64,000 nucleotides of DNA from Psychrobacter luti (GTDB taxonomy: Bacteria; Pseudomonadota; Gammaproteobacteria; Pseudomonadales; Moraxellaceae). The stretch's first letter is position 1. The number at the start of each line of letters is the position of its first letter. The stretch lies in the NCBI RefSeq assembly GCF_014192115.1, contig NZ_JACHXL010000001.1:898788-962787 (forward strand). Direction: 5' to 3'. The notes beneath the pieces were generated by a model, which was not told the origin of the DNA, did not search any database, and saw only the letters and a list, made by a program, of their open reading frames with translations. Below are positions 28,231 through 37,566 of this stretch, in pieces. The position numbers were made by a program, and so were the translations under genes.

Positions 28231-31200
28231 TTAATCCTTAGTATCAGCATTAAAAGCTAGAGCGGCATCTAATGGCTTATTATCGTAAGTGATTATCTCA
28301 TGGATTTGTTGCTGGCTTATTACCTCAGTAGAGATATGCGAGGTACTGTGTCCAAGCCATGTCGTGCTATTTATTGCATTGTTTAATCTGCTATTTAAAT
28401 TGTTATCTTTATCATTCGGTTCAACTGGGCATAATAACGACCACATTTGCCACACCCGCGGATGCGTATCGGCATTCAGAATCAGGCGTGATTGAGGATT
28501 TTTAGCTTGATTGATTGGCGCTTCTATATCGGATTGAAGCGTTTGTACTTTGCTAGGTAATGGTCTGAGTGGCTCAGCAGCATTATAATTTATCACTTGA
28601 ATAGGCAGTCTACTATCAATCGTAAGCGTGCAGTCCCACACACTGGTATCGTTTATTTTGCTCCAACCTGTTATTGCTTGCAAAGTTAAATCACCAGTTG
28701 CGAGTTGCCAGATTTTACCTTGCTCACAACGTTGAGCGCTAATGGTTGCATGAGTTTTAGCTTGACCAGATTGACTGGCTACTTGATAAGCGTGCTGAAG
28801 CTCAGACCAGCGCTCACTACGTCCTGCTTGCCAGTATTGAGCGGTTGGGAAACGTTGACTTAGTTGCGCCACTGTTATTGGTAGTAATTCAGAATTGCTC
28901 GGCTCAGAATTATTCAACTTAAAACTTTTGTGCTGCAATGGTTTGCCGTTGCTAGTCGATGATGTTGACAATGTAGCAGTCAATGCAGCGCTACTACTTT
29001 GCACCACGATACCTTCTAAACGCTTAATGGATAAGCTGCGTAGTTGCTGCTCTAGCGTCGCAGAAAGCTTGTCAGCTCTTAGCGTGCTTGGCATCGTACG
29101 GACACCATCAGGTCTGTGATCAGCCAAAAACAACCAACTGACATTTTTCTTATTTATCCTTTTAGCGGATGCGCCTTCATTACTACCCTTATGCGCATTT
29201 TCATTGTTTATCACAGGATATTGCAGCAAAACCGCACTCACATATTGATCGCCAGTCGGTAAAATATAAAGAGTCGGTATCGTGGTTAGTGACTGCTGAT
29301 TGGCATATACCGTCATCACTAGCAGTGTTAGCGGCGGTAGCGCGAGCCAGCGACTGATAAGCCCGCGCGGCAATAACCAAGGCAACATCGCCAGTAATAC
29401 CATCAGCAAAATAGCCATATTCACTGGCGTATAGAGCCATGCCCCTGAAAATATAGGTAATGCCGTCAGCCATATAATCAGCTCGTGTAAATAAGCGACA
29501 ATGGCAATCACCAATGCCCAAATAGTCTCCGCCAGCGTGGGTACGATAAGATAGCAAAGCCCTGCCAATAGATTCAGCGGGACAATCACCCAGCCAAATA
29601 AACCAATGGCAAATAGATTGACGACAAGCCCTAACAATGAAGCCTTGCCGAATAACAATAAGGTAATGGGTAATAGCGCGATGAATAGCCAAAACTGTAA
29701 CTTCAACAGTCGTTTGAAGCCTAGCCACATGCGTTTAAGAATCTGCCTGCTTGTATTGCCATCATGACTAAAAGCCGTTAACTGAGCGAACTCTGCTTGA
29801 CTCGACTGTACTGAGCTATCTTCATATTTTAGCAATAGCGCAACTGCTATAAAAGATAACCAATAACCTGCCTGCCACAATACATATGGGTCGAGCCATG
29901 CCATCAATATTGCTAGCGCCAACAATATACGCGTGGTACTAATCGGTAGCAATGTTAAGCGTATCAACCCTATCGCTAATAACATCCATGCGGTACGCGC
30001 AGCAGGCACATCAAACCCCGTAAATAGAGCATAAATAAAAGCCGCGCTAATCATGACCCACCAGCGAACTTGCCAGCGCGGGATATGACGATAAAGAGAT
30101 GGACAAAAACGATTAACCAGTAGGACAGCCAATCCTGCTAACACAATCGCTAAAAATAAAACATGCGTCCCTGAGATGGCCAGTAAGTGTGAAATACCGG
30201 CCAGCTGATACAAATCTTTGGTATCGCGATTGATTAAACTGCGATCACCTGTCAGCAAACTTAGAGTTACCGCTTTTGCTTGCTGCTGTGCGATAGTTTG
30301 TGCTGCCCAATCTTGATAAAAGTATTGGCGCAGCTGCCAACGTCCTTGGTCTATAGCGGTACGAAAACGTTGTAAATAAGAATCGTCAGCTCTATATAGT
30401 GCCTCTGAGTCATCAAGCCTAATCGTCGAAGTACTGATCTCTAGTATATTGGCAACGCCATCGATATGCCGCCCTCGCAACCAACGATAACTATCAAATC
30501 CCGTTGGATTATTCAGCGCTTGCTCAGAGCCAACAAGTGGTGCTAACGTCAAAGTCATCAATAATTTATCACCGGGCTGTAGATGATTTAAATCTGTAAT
30601 CTGTGTTTGCTTAGATAGTTTTTTAGCTTGTTTCTTAGAATATTTTTTAGAGGGGTTTTTAAGCGATTTCTTATACTGCATTTTGGGATATGCATTTAGC
30701 AATACACGATATTCAGCTTTTTTAAAGCCCTCAAAACCTTCAGAGTTATCATGGTTTGAATTATCTGTATGTTCGCTATTTTCGCTTAGGCTATTACTCA
30801 ACCCTTCTTTATGATTGGCAGCGTAATTCGCCGTAAGATTATCTAAATCCTGCGCTGTCATTTCAGACAATAACGGTGATATCTGACTGATGGTGGCAAC
30901 CTGTCGATAACCACTATCGCTTGCAATATCATAGACACTATCGCTTATTCCTTCGATGCTAACTAGCGCCTGTACACGCAAAGATTGCTTTAAGGCACTA
31001 TTTTGCGCCTCCTGATGACTCATTAAAGCGAGCAGCCCACTACCTATAATCAGCGACAACGATAATCCTGCCAATATTAAATAGCGGATACCTTTAGAAA
31101 GTAACGACAAGGTATACAATGAATTTTTAGCTGAGTTTTGATCAGAAGGGTCTTGAGAAAGAGGTGTTTTTTCGTTAAAGAAATGAGGATATGGAATACG

Positions 31201-31371
31201 ACGTTGACTGACGACTAGTAAAATAATAGTAATAATCGTTAATAATAGCGGCAATGGCGCGGCAGCACTGAGGTTTGCTAATAACGGACTGACGGGTACC
31301 GACATACTATCAGCAACGGCTAAAACGCCCATCATAACGATGATTATCAAGCTACCAATTAACCAGTACAC
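28231..31371 (-). CDS. comEC: ComEC/Rec2 family DNA-uptake channel protein
   Basis: A 1046-residue membrane protein, longer than the usual 750-800. It has N-terminal helices, a soluble DUF4131-type region with a Lys-rich insertion (near residue 240), then the multi-helix Competence domain (LLAISGTHVLFLAIVLAGL; GFDVPAARTAWMLLAIGLI). ComEC carries single-stranded DNA across the inner membrane during transformation. The C-terminal region after the last helix corresponds to the metallo-beta-lactamase domain, but no HxHxDH metal motif is visible, so nuclease activity looks lost. GTG 31371 is the start: AAGGAG sits 7 bases upstream, which settles it. Confidence 0.9.
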   Translation of the reverse strand: MYWLIGSLIIIVMMGVLAVADSMSVPVSPLLANLSAAAPLPLLLTIITIILLVVSQRRIPYPHFFNEKTPLSQDPSDQNSAKNSLYTLSLLSKGIRYLILAGLSLSLIIGSGLLALMSHQEAQNSALKQSLRVQALVSIEGISDSVYDIASDSGYRQVATISQISPLLSEMTAQDLDNLTANYAANHKEGLSNSLSENSEHTDNSNHDNSEGFEGFKKAEYRVLLNAYPKMQYKKSLKNPSKKYSKKQAKKLSKQTQITDLNHLQPGDKLLMTLTLAPLVGSEQALNNPTGFDSYRWLRGRHIDGVANILEISTSTIRLDDSEALYRADDSYLQRFRTAIDQGRWQLRQYFYQDWAAQTIAQQQAKAVTLSLLTGDRSLINRDTKDLYQLAGISHLLAISGTHVLFLAIVLAGLAVLLVNRFCPSLYRHIPRWQVRWWVMISAAFIYALFTGFDVPAARTAWMLLAIGLIRLTLLPISTTRILLALAILMAWLDPYVLWQAGYWLSFIAVALLLKYEDSSVQSSQAEFAQLTAFSHDGNTSRQILKRMWLGFKRLLKLQFWLFIALLPITLLLFGKASLLGLVVNLFAIGLFGWVIVPLNLLAGLCYLIVPTLAETIWALVIAIVAYLHELIIWLTALPIFSGAWLYTPVNMAILLMVLLAMLPWLLPRGLISRWLALPPLTLLVMTVYANQQSLTTIPTLYILPTGDQYVSAVLLQYPVINNENAHKGSNEGASAKRINKKNVSWLFLADHRPDGVRTMPSTLRADKLSATLEQQLRSLSIKRLEGIVVQSSSAALTATLSTSSTSNGKPLQHKSFKLNNSEPSNSELLPITVAQLSQRFPTAQYWQAGRSERWSELQHAYQVASQSGQAKTHATISAQRCEQGKIWQLATGDLTLQAITGWSKINDTSVWDCTLTIDSRLPIQVINYNAAEPLRPLPSKVQTLQSDIEAPINQAKNPQSRLILNADTHPRVWQMWSLLCPVEPNDKDNNLNSRLNNAINSTTWLGHSTSHISTEVISQQQIHEIITYDNKPLDAALAFNADTKD

Positions 31372-31645
31372 CAGCGCTCCTTGCTAGATAGTCTGTATGA
31401 TAAGTATAGGCTGTATAATAAATATTGATTGACGATAGTCTTAATATTAGACCGAACCGTCAAGCGATGGTATTTATTCTGCGATTACCCTATACTGAGC
31501 AGAAATATTGCGATAGTGATTATCCAACATTATCTTCCTGCTTTTCTGATAACATCCTTACCTGTATTTTTTATTAATAATATCACTGCATACCAGCCCA
31601 TCAGTATGATTGAGCGGGCTGTAGATAACGAGTAAAGGCGATTCG

Positions 31646-32221
31646 GTGCCAAACAAACGTCTGAAAGACCTACTTCCTACCCCTGAAAAAATCTTAGCCA
31701 GTCGCACATTAAAAATGTTTGCGCCGCAACTTGCCGACCCGCGTTTGTGGCATTTTAATCGCCACAGTCTAAATAAAGCGGTTTATATCGGTGTGCTTAG
31801 CGCGTTTTTTCCGCTGCCAGGACAGATGTTACTGGCCTTGATCGGTGCGCTCATCTTTCGTGCCAATGTGCCAATGGCGCTCGGTTTGACTTGGATTACC
31901 AATCCGGTGACCAGCTTGCCTGTCTTTTATGCTGGCTACTATGTCGGCGCCAAGATCCTTGACGTACCAATGATTAGTTTGCGGCTTATCGGCAGGATGA
32001 TTGCTGATTTCAGCTTATGGGCATTGTCAGACGGCGCTAATCCCTTTATTACGTATAAAGGCACGGTATCCCTGACGGCTTTTTGTTTGGGACTCACCAT
32101 TCTAGCCATCATTAGCAGCATCGTATGCGGCTTGGCGTTTAAAGCTATCTGGCGCTATAAGACCGTTACTAGTTGGCAAAAACGTCAGCAGAATTCCTCT
32201 GACGAAACGCCTAAACATTAA
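31646..32221 (+). CDS. DUF2062 domain membrane protein
   Basis: A 191-residue protein from GTG 31646 (AAAGG about 8 bases upstream), beginning MPNKRLKDLLPTPEKI. The DUF2062 core is visible: AVYIGVLSAFFPLPGQML, ALGLTWITNPVTSLPVFYAGYYVGA, and a hydrophobic C-terminal helix near LTAFCLGLTILAIISSIV. Members are small inner-membrane proteins of unknown biochemical role. It is divergent from comEC and convergent with the next small gene. Confidence 0.85.
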   Translation: MPNKRLKDLLPTPEKILASRTLKMFAPQLADPRLWHFNRHSLNKAVYIGVLSAFFPLPGQMLLALIGALIFRANVPMALGLTWITNPVTSLPVFYAGYYVGAKILDVPMISLRLIGRMIADFSLWALSDGANPFITYKGTVSLTAFCLGLTILAIISSIVCGLAFKAIWRYKTVTSWQKRQQNSSDETPKH

Positions 32222-32298
32222 TATCAATCAATCAATCACATATTACTATTCATTTAGTGCCAGTCGTAATATAAAAATCGCCCAAATATTAGGCGGCG

Positions 32299-32616
32299 TT
32301 ATAACTCGCCTTCTTGCTCTTTATGTTTTTCGATAGCATTTAGAATATTGTCAGTAAGATTGGTATCCATCACAAAGATATCTATCACCTTCTCATCTTT
32401 AAGCAGCGTATAACGCTTGCCCGTCGCACTATCTTGCGCTTTTAAGTCGTAATCGACGCCCGCTAAAGTAATCGAGTCAAAAACCGGCGTTAACAATTCT
32501 ATTTGAGCCTGTTTATCGATGGTGTCAAACAGCGTTGGATCCATATAAGGCTTTAATGGCTCATTGCCTTCTTCGATACTGCCAAACGCTTCAATCGGGT
32601 CATCGTCTTTATTCAT
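32299..32616 (-). CDS. Hypothetical small acidic protein
   Basis: A 105-residue acidic protein I do not recognise, starting MNKDDDPIEAFGSIEEG and ending KEQEGEL, without membrane segments or cysteines. Two ATGs are possible. The AAGG box abuts ATG 32625 but is 9 bases from ATG 32616, so the latter is chosen. It is encoded 164 bp downstream of lolD on the same strand and may be transcribed after it. Confidence 0.72.
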   Translation of the reverse strand: MNKDDDPIEAFGSIEEGNEPLKPYMDPTLFDTIDKQAQIELLTPVFDSITLAGVDYDLKAQDSATGKRYTLLKDEKVIDIFVMDTNLTDNILNAIEKHKEQEGEL

Positions 32617-32780
32617 AATATTCATCCTTACTTAATGAATAAGGCTGCCCTGTACAGCCTACTTGTTATCTCATTTTTATAAAAAAACCTAACCCTATCA
32701 TGCTACTGCTTAGTAACGGCAATCATGCAAATTTTATAAACAACTGTTAAAAATATCTTTATTAACAAAAGGTTAAAGGT

Positions 32781-33461
32781 TTAATAATCTTCCCAATGAC
32801 CATTACGTAATAGCAGCTGACGGTCCGCAAGTGCTGCCAAACTACGGTCATGCGTCACCATTAACAGCGCCGTTTGCATGGTACTTTGCAGCTCGGATAA
32901 CAGTCCAAATACACTTTGGGCATTGTCATAATCCAAGTTACCGGTCGGCTCATCGGCCAAGATAAGCGAGGGCTTAGTCACTAGCGCACGAGCAATCGCC
33001 ACACGCTGACGCTCACCGCCTGACAGCTCACCCGGTCTGTGCGCCAAACGATGCTCAAGACCGACACTGTTTAAAATATCAATGGCTTGTTGACGCGCTT
33101 CTGTGGTCGACATTTTTGGGCGCATCAGTAGCGGCATAGCGACGTTCTCAACCGCAGTAAATTCCGCCAATAAATGATGAAACTGATAAATGAACCCTAA
33201 ATGCTTATTACGCATCGCGCCGCGTTCAGTCTCATTCATGGTATTTAACAGCTGACCATGTAACCAGACTTCACCACTGGTTGGCGTATCAAGTCCGCCG
33301 AGCAAGTGCAATAAGGTGCTTTTTCCTGAACCACTGGTACCGACAATAGCAATGCGCTCACCGGCATTAACGGTCAAATCTAAGCCCGTCAATACTTGCG
33401 TACTTACCGCCCCTTCATCATATATTTTATTAATATTGGTCGCTTTTAAAATCGCAGACAT
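32781..33461 (-). CDS. lolD: Lipoprotein-releasing ABC transporter, ATP-binding protein LolD
   Basis: A 226-residue ABC ATPase with Walker [10 protein letters not shown] at 41-49, signature [15 protein letters not shown], and Walker [13 protein letters not shown]. The MacB/LolD-type alignment, including [21 protein letters not shown], marks it as LolD. It powers extraction of mature lipoproteins from the inner membrane for transfer to LolA. It lies 44 bp behind the permease gene, so they share a transcript. AAAGGAAG precedes ATG 33461. Confidence 0.94.
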   Translation of the reverse strand: MSAILKATNINKIYDEGAVSTQVLTGLDLTVNAGERIAIVGTSGSGKSTLLHLLGGLDTPTSGEVWLHGQLLNTMNETERGAMRNKHLGFIYQFHHLLAEFTAVENVAMPLLMRPKMSTTEARQQAIDILNSVGLEHRLAHRPGELSGGERQRVAIARALVTKPSLILADEPTGNLDYDNAQSVFGLLSELQSTMQTALLMVTHDRSLAALADRQLLLRNGHWEDY

Positions 33462-33505
33462 AGCGCTTCCTTTATTTTATTTATCATGGCATTAACGCCT
33501 ATAGA

Positions 33506-34741
33506 TTACTCGTAACGTAGCGTTTGGGCTGGCTGGATTTTAGCCGCTCGGCGTGCTGGATAAATGGTCGCCAAAAAGCTCAATACAAATGACGCGCTGG
33601 TAATCAGTACCACGTCTGCCAAACGTAGCTGTGATGGCAGATAGTTTACAAAGTAAGCATCAAATAAATTTAGACCAAAGCTGTTATTAATAAAGCCCAA
33701 AATGTCGCTAACGGTTAGGGCAAATATCACACCCAGTATCGTGCCCGCAATCGTACCGATAAAGCCAATAACCACACCCTGTACCATAAAGACATGCGTA
33801 ATCAGACGCGGTGAAGCACCAAAGGTTTTTAGAATGGCAATATCGGCTTTTTTGTCGGTCACTAACATGACTAAACTTGAGACAATATTAAAAGCTGCAA
33901 CTAGAATAATTAAAAACAGCAGCAAACCAACCATGGCTTTTTCCATTTGGATTGCACCAAAAAGATTGCCATGCGTTTGGGTCCAATCGCTAGGATATAA
34001 CTGCTCAGGAGCAATGGCAGCAGCTCTTTGGGCGGCCATCGGTGCGTTAAAGATATCATCAAGCTTCATACGGATACCCTGCGCGCCCTCTGGCAGACGC
34101 AGTAATTTTGCCGCATCACCCATCGGAATAAATGCCATCAGGCTATCTACTTCTGGACTGATGGTAAAGATACCTGTCAAAGTAAAACGCTTAAAGCGTG
34201 GTATCACACCCGCCGGTGATGGCGACGCTTCTGGTAGCACTAACGTCACTTTATCGCCTAAGCGCAGTCCCAAAGATTGCACCATCTCTTCGCCAAGCAC
34301 AATACTGAACTCACCGTTTTGCAAGGTATCAATACTGCCTTCTACCATATGCTCATTGATGATAGAGACGTTTTTTTCGTATTCAGGATCGACACCAGTG
34401 ACCATAATCCCAGCCACTTGACCGTTGGAGGTCAACATACCTTGCAACTGGATAAAAGGCGCAACGGCAGCGACCTCTGGATCTTCTTTGATCTTATCTG
34501 CTACCTGCTTCCAATCACCGATAATCTCGGTCGAGATAACCGTCGCTTGTGGCACCATACCCAAAATACGAGTCTTTAGCTCCCGATCAAAACCATTCAT
34601 GACCGATAGCACGGTAATCAGTACCGCCACGCCAAGCGTCAGACCAATCATTGAAATCAGCGATATAAAGGAGATAAAACCATTACTACGCTCTGCTCGG
34701 GTATACCGTAAGCCGATAAATAACGCTAAAGGACGAAACAT
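33506..34741 (-). CDS. lolC: Lipoprotein-releasing permease, LolC/LolE (LolF-type)
   Basis: A 411-residue permease with an N-terminal transmembrane helix (FISFISLISMIGLTLGVAVLI), a large periplasmic domain and three C-terminal helices within an FtsX-type module (IVSSLVMLVTDKKADIAILKTFGAS; LATIYPARRAAKIQPAQTLRYE). Only one LolC/E paralogue lies next to lolD, unlike the LolC-LolD-LolE operon of E. coli. Acinetobacter-type bacteria are reported to use a single hybrid LolF with LolD, and this arrangement fits that. ATG 34741 is preferred to the TTG at 34747, with AAAGAG upstream. Confidence 0.9.
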   Translation of the reverse strand: MFRPLALFIGLRYTRAERSNGFISFISLISMIGLTLGVAVLITVLSVMNGFDRELKTRILGMVPQATVISTEIIGDWKQVADKIKEDPEVAAVAPFIQLQGMLTSNGQVAGIMVTGVDPEYEKNVSIINEHMVEGSIDTLQNGEFSIVLGEEMVQSLGLRLGDKVTLVLPEASPSPAGVIPRFKRFTLTGIFTISPEVDSLMAFIPMGDAAKLLRLPEGAQGIRMKLDDIFNAPMAAQRAAAIAPEQLYPSDWTQTHGNLFGAIQMEKAMVGLLLFLIILVAAFNIVSSLVMLVTDKKADIAILKTFGASPRLITHVFMVQGVVIGFIGTIAGTILGVIFALTVSDILGFINNSFGLNLFDAYFVNYLPSQLRLADVVLITSASFVLSFLATIYPARRAAKIQPAQTLRYE

Positions 34742-34911
34742 ATTCAAACTCTTTATCTTATCTACGTGCGACTTTATTTATGTTATAAAACCAGCTGCAA
34801 CAACCGCCTCGTAGCATTACATTTACTAAGGCAGTTGCCGCAAAACATATCAATCGAACACAAAAACAGGGGTTATGACCAGCAAAATGCCGCTGTCAAA
34901 AGGGAGCTAGT

Positions 34912-35163
34912 TTGACACAATTTGACTTATATGTGCCAGTCATTAGCGCAAACTGCCAGTATTTTTTAATAAAAACTCAACTTTTAACATTATTTTTCAT
35001 GAGGGGCTTGCTATTAGTTGCGTCTATACCTATATATTGTATGCTAAGGACAATTGTCATTAACCCCTCATTGTTGTTTGTTGCCTCTTTACTGACGACA
35101 TTGCTGGTTATCATAAACCAATCCGCTCATACATTGGATAATGGTCAGCAATCACAGTTTTAG
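34912..35163 (+). CDS. Possible small membrane protein
   Basis: An 83-codon ORF that starts with TTG 34912 after a good AGGGAG box at 34901-34906, five bases away. The protein has two hydrophobic stretches (LLTLFFMRGLLLVASIPIYCML and LLFVASLLTTLLVII) and a polar tail SAHTLDNGQQSQF. It is unrecognised, and its codon use is more AT-rich than that of its neighbours. It lies between lolC (divergent) and the next + strand gene. The strong ribosome binding site is the main support; translation from ATG 34999 is an alternative. Confidence 0.35.
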   Translation: MTQFDLYVPVISANCQYFLIKTQLLTLFFMRGLLLVASIPIYCMLRTIVINPSLLFVASLLTTLLVIINQSAHTLDNGQQSQF

Positions 35164-35201
35164 ACCCAAACCTCATGGCTGACTTAAGTTTGAGTATATT
35201 C

Positions 35202-36182
35202 ATGACCATTAATTATCAATATAAAAATATCCAATCCCCCACCAAAATCACTCTATCTGACGAGCAGTCTGCCGGTCACGCTGATCATTGGCGCATTTTG
35301 ACCGATGACATGAGTCAAGACGTGCCAGAATGGCTGCAAAAGATGATTGAAAAGGCTGCAATGCCTAAAGGGCTCAACAGCAATGTCAGTGCCAAAGACA
35401 GCTGTTTACTACTATCTGAAGACCAGCCTTGTCATATCAATCAGGTACTGGCGATGAAAGATGGCAAGCCTGAATGCTTTATTAACGCCTACCCTTGTGT
35501 CGATAGCCCTTATGGGCTGACGTGCAAAATCGAACGTATGATTGTCAATGACAATACTCATGATGCGGTATTACGTTTACGCACCGCTGATGGCAGTATC
35601 ATTTACGCTTTTGACCAGCTCTATACGGCCAACCGTCATTTATATCAACAGGATATGGCGTATTATGTGAATTTTAGTGCTTGGGCGCATGAGATTAAGC
35701 TTAGCGAACAAGACGAGGTGATTATGGTCGAAGACCAAGAAGCCATTCGCTACCATCGCGCTTTTAACGACATTGTCGCCGCCAATGATGGAAAAATTCC
35801 TGATGATTTACAAGAGCAAATCAAAGCATGGCAACCAGAGACCAAAGAACAAATGGCACCGGTTGAGATTAACTTAGGTCATATGTGTGCCTACCTGTTT
35901 GGCGATACCTTAGGGCAAGAAGACGAAGCCTGGTGTCAGGGTCAAGTACTGGGTAAGCAAGAAACTCTATTTAATGGTAAGCCCATCCTCTTATTTGATG
36001 TGGTGGTACTGCGTGAGCAAGATGCTGACCCATTTGTAATCCGTATTGGCGCGCCTAAAACTTCGACCACTGCTGCTATCCAAGTTCATGACTATGTACA
36101 GGCGAATATCTGGTTACAAGCAGCGATTTATAAAGAAAATCAAAAATCGCAAGCAAACACGCAACAATCAAAAGCCAGCTAA
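35202..36182 (+). CDS. Conserved-looking hypothetical protein
   Basis: A 326-residue soluble protein I cannot assign to a family. From ATG 35202 it begins MTINYQYKNIQSPTK. It contains several cysteines (SCLLLSEDQPCH; CFINAYPCVDSPYGLTCK), a mixed strand/helix middle (YYVNFSAWAHEIKL) and a C-terminal beta-rich part (ILLFDVVVLREQDADPFVIRIG). It has no signal peptide or helices long enough for membrane insertion. ATG 35175 would add nine residues but lacks a ribosome binding site; GAG is 8 bases before 35202. A strong terminator follows. Codon use looks like that of other genes here, so a real protein is likely. Confidence 0.75.
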   Translation: MTINYQYKNIQSPTKITLSDEQSAGHADHWRILTDDMSQDVPEWLQKMIEKAAMPKGLNSNVSAKDSCLLLSEDQPCHINQVLAMKDGKPECFINAYPCVDSPYGLTCKIERMIVNDNTHDAVLRLRTADGSIIYAFDQLYTANRHLYQQDMAYYVNFSAWAHEIKLSEQDEVIMVEDQEAIRYHRAFNDIVAANDGKIPDDLQEQIKAWQPETKEQMAPVEINLGHMCAYLFGDTLGQEDEAWCQGQVLGKQETLFNGKPILLFDVVVLREQDADPFVIRIGAPKTSTTAAIQVHDYVQANIWLQAAIYKENQKSQANTQQSKAS

Positions 36183-36216
36183 TTTAACACAGCCCTCTGC
36201 TGTTAAATTTATCAAT

Positions 36217-36250
36217 AAAAAAGCCCTTAATCTTAATTAAGGGCTTTTTT
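36217..36250. terminator. Strong bidirectional terminator
   Basis: Perfect arms AAAAAAGCCCTTAAT and ATTAAGGGCTTTTTT around a 4-base loop. It lies between the hypothetical gene (+) and the SCP2 gene (-). Confidence 0.92.
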
Positions 36251-36290
36251 ATGTTAAGCGTTATACTTTATAAAAACTCAAGACAAACCA

Positions 36291-36680
36291 TTAAGCCATG
36301 GTAGTCATTGACTTAATACGACTATAAAGCTCTTTTTGCTCAGCACTTGGGCGTGCCGTTTGTACTGCCATCAATTGTGACATATCGCCTTCAACACGGA
36401 TTTTACCACCCATAAAGGCGCCCATGATTTCATTGGTATCAAAATCAGTAATGATTGATTGCAAGATGCTACGATCAAGCAATAAAGTGGTTGTCGCTGC
36501 GTCATTTAAGCCACGATGTAATAAACCATCAGCGAAACTGGCTTCGATATCTTGCTCAGTATCAGATACTTTTAGGTTTACAATCATATTGCTTAATGCT
36601 GGTGGTAAATTCAATTCACCGGCTTCTTGACCCATTTGCTCAACTTGCTCAAACCATTCGTCTGTCAAAAAAACTGCCAT
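36291..36680 (-). CDS. SCP2 sterol-binding domain protein
   Basis: A 129-residue soluble protein beginning MAVFLTDEWFEQVEQMGQEA. The C-terminal half (VEGDMSQLMAVQTARPS) and the DAATTTLLLDRSIL strand resemble SCP2-domain proteins, small lipid-binding folds. In bacteria these bind hydrophobic ligands, sometimes as part of larger enzymes; here the domain stands alone. The start at ATG 36680 has AAGGAT about 8 bases upstream. It lies upstream of the long gap before the cbb3 operon. Confidence 0.78.
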   Translation of the reverse strand: MAVFLTDEWFEQVEQMGQEAGELNLPPALSNMIVNLKVSDTEQDIEASFADGLLHRGLNDAATTTLLLDRSILQSIITDFDTNEIMGAFMGGKIRVEGDMSQLMAVQTARPSAEQKELYSRIKSMTTMA

Positions 36681-37566
36681 ATTATTATCCTTAATACCTA
36701 TTATAAAAAGCTCATATCTAGAAAGCTTATGTATGGACAGCTTGTGCCGTTAAAGGCATAAGCTTGACCGCTATTTAATTGATTAAAATAATTGTTAACA
36801 GAGGTATAAAAACGTCCTGTTCGCAATACTGCTCAGCGCCATTATAAGATGCAACTTGATAATAAGTAAAACTTATTTATAACCCCTTAAAGCTCCAATG
36901 TCGTCATGATTACAAATTTTTCTGATAAATTTCTGTTTTTTCTAAGCTAGCACTATGTTTTTTCACCCCTAGAATAGTAGAGAAATTGGGTATAAAATGG
37001 GAGCATAATGCTGCAATATTAAGTTGTTGGCGCATATTTTTACCAAAGAGTTTGTATTTTGGCGCATAGTTCTGATGATATTTGATTAGGTTTGCGTTAC
37101 AATACCCTTAAACAGAGTCGGGAGTTTTAACTAAACATTACCTAAACATGTTTTTTTGTCAGCCGCCGCTAGCATACATTGATGGTGCATAAGCTTTTTA
37201 GCGCCAGTTGAATATCAGTATCTATCTTCGTTCATACTGTTTTTATCAGTAATAATTAAGATACATACTCAGCCTCAATAGATGTTTGATGCTCAAGGAA
37301 GGCATATTTTCTTATCAAACCTGACCGTTTATTAACAATCCTACTATCGACTAGCTGTGAGCGCAGTGCGTTTTTATCGCCTTCCTCTACTCATCAGCGA
37401 TAGCTGATAACTAGCGAAGTTGATAGTTAATAATGGCAAGACTGATAAGAGTAGTCAAAAAATAGCATGTACCGCAATCATTATCTGCTTATAAATTTTT
37501 ATAAGACGGATGCCGCGGAGAGTTAGTTAATTCTGTTGATAATTCGGGCTGTAAAGGAATCATCCA
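36681..37566. other. Long intergenic region upstream of ccoN, 886 bp
   Basis: This is the longest gene-free stretch in the window. It contains a perfect 9-bp inverted repeat AAGCTTATG (36723-36731) / CATAAGCTT (36757-36765). Only very short open frames (under 20 codons) occur on the plus strand. Anaerobic regulators (FNR/ANR) often control cbb3 operons through TTGAT-N4-ATCAA sites, but by eye I find no good match. The promoter(s) of ccoNOQP must lie here. Confidence 0.6.

Noticed and set aside
29201..29728. 175-codon open frame on the minus strand within comEC in another frame
   Set aside because: Overlaps the comEC membrane region completely. Codon use follows comEC, not this frame.
33702..34421. 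Long open frame (239 codons) on the plus strand inside lolC
   Set aside because: It is antisense to a well-supported permease gene, with no ribosome binding site and a Lys/Ile/Thr-rich composition typical of reverse-frame readings.
36681..37566. FNR/ANR box before ccoN
   Set aside because: TTGA half-sites occur, but none has the partner at the right N4/N6 spacing.
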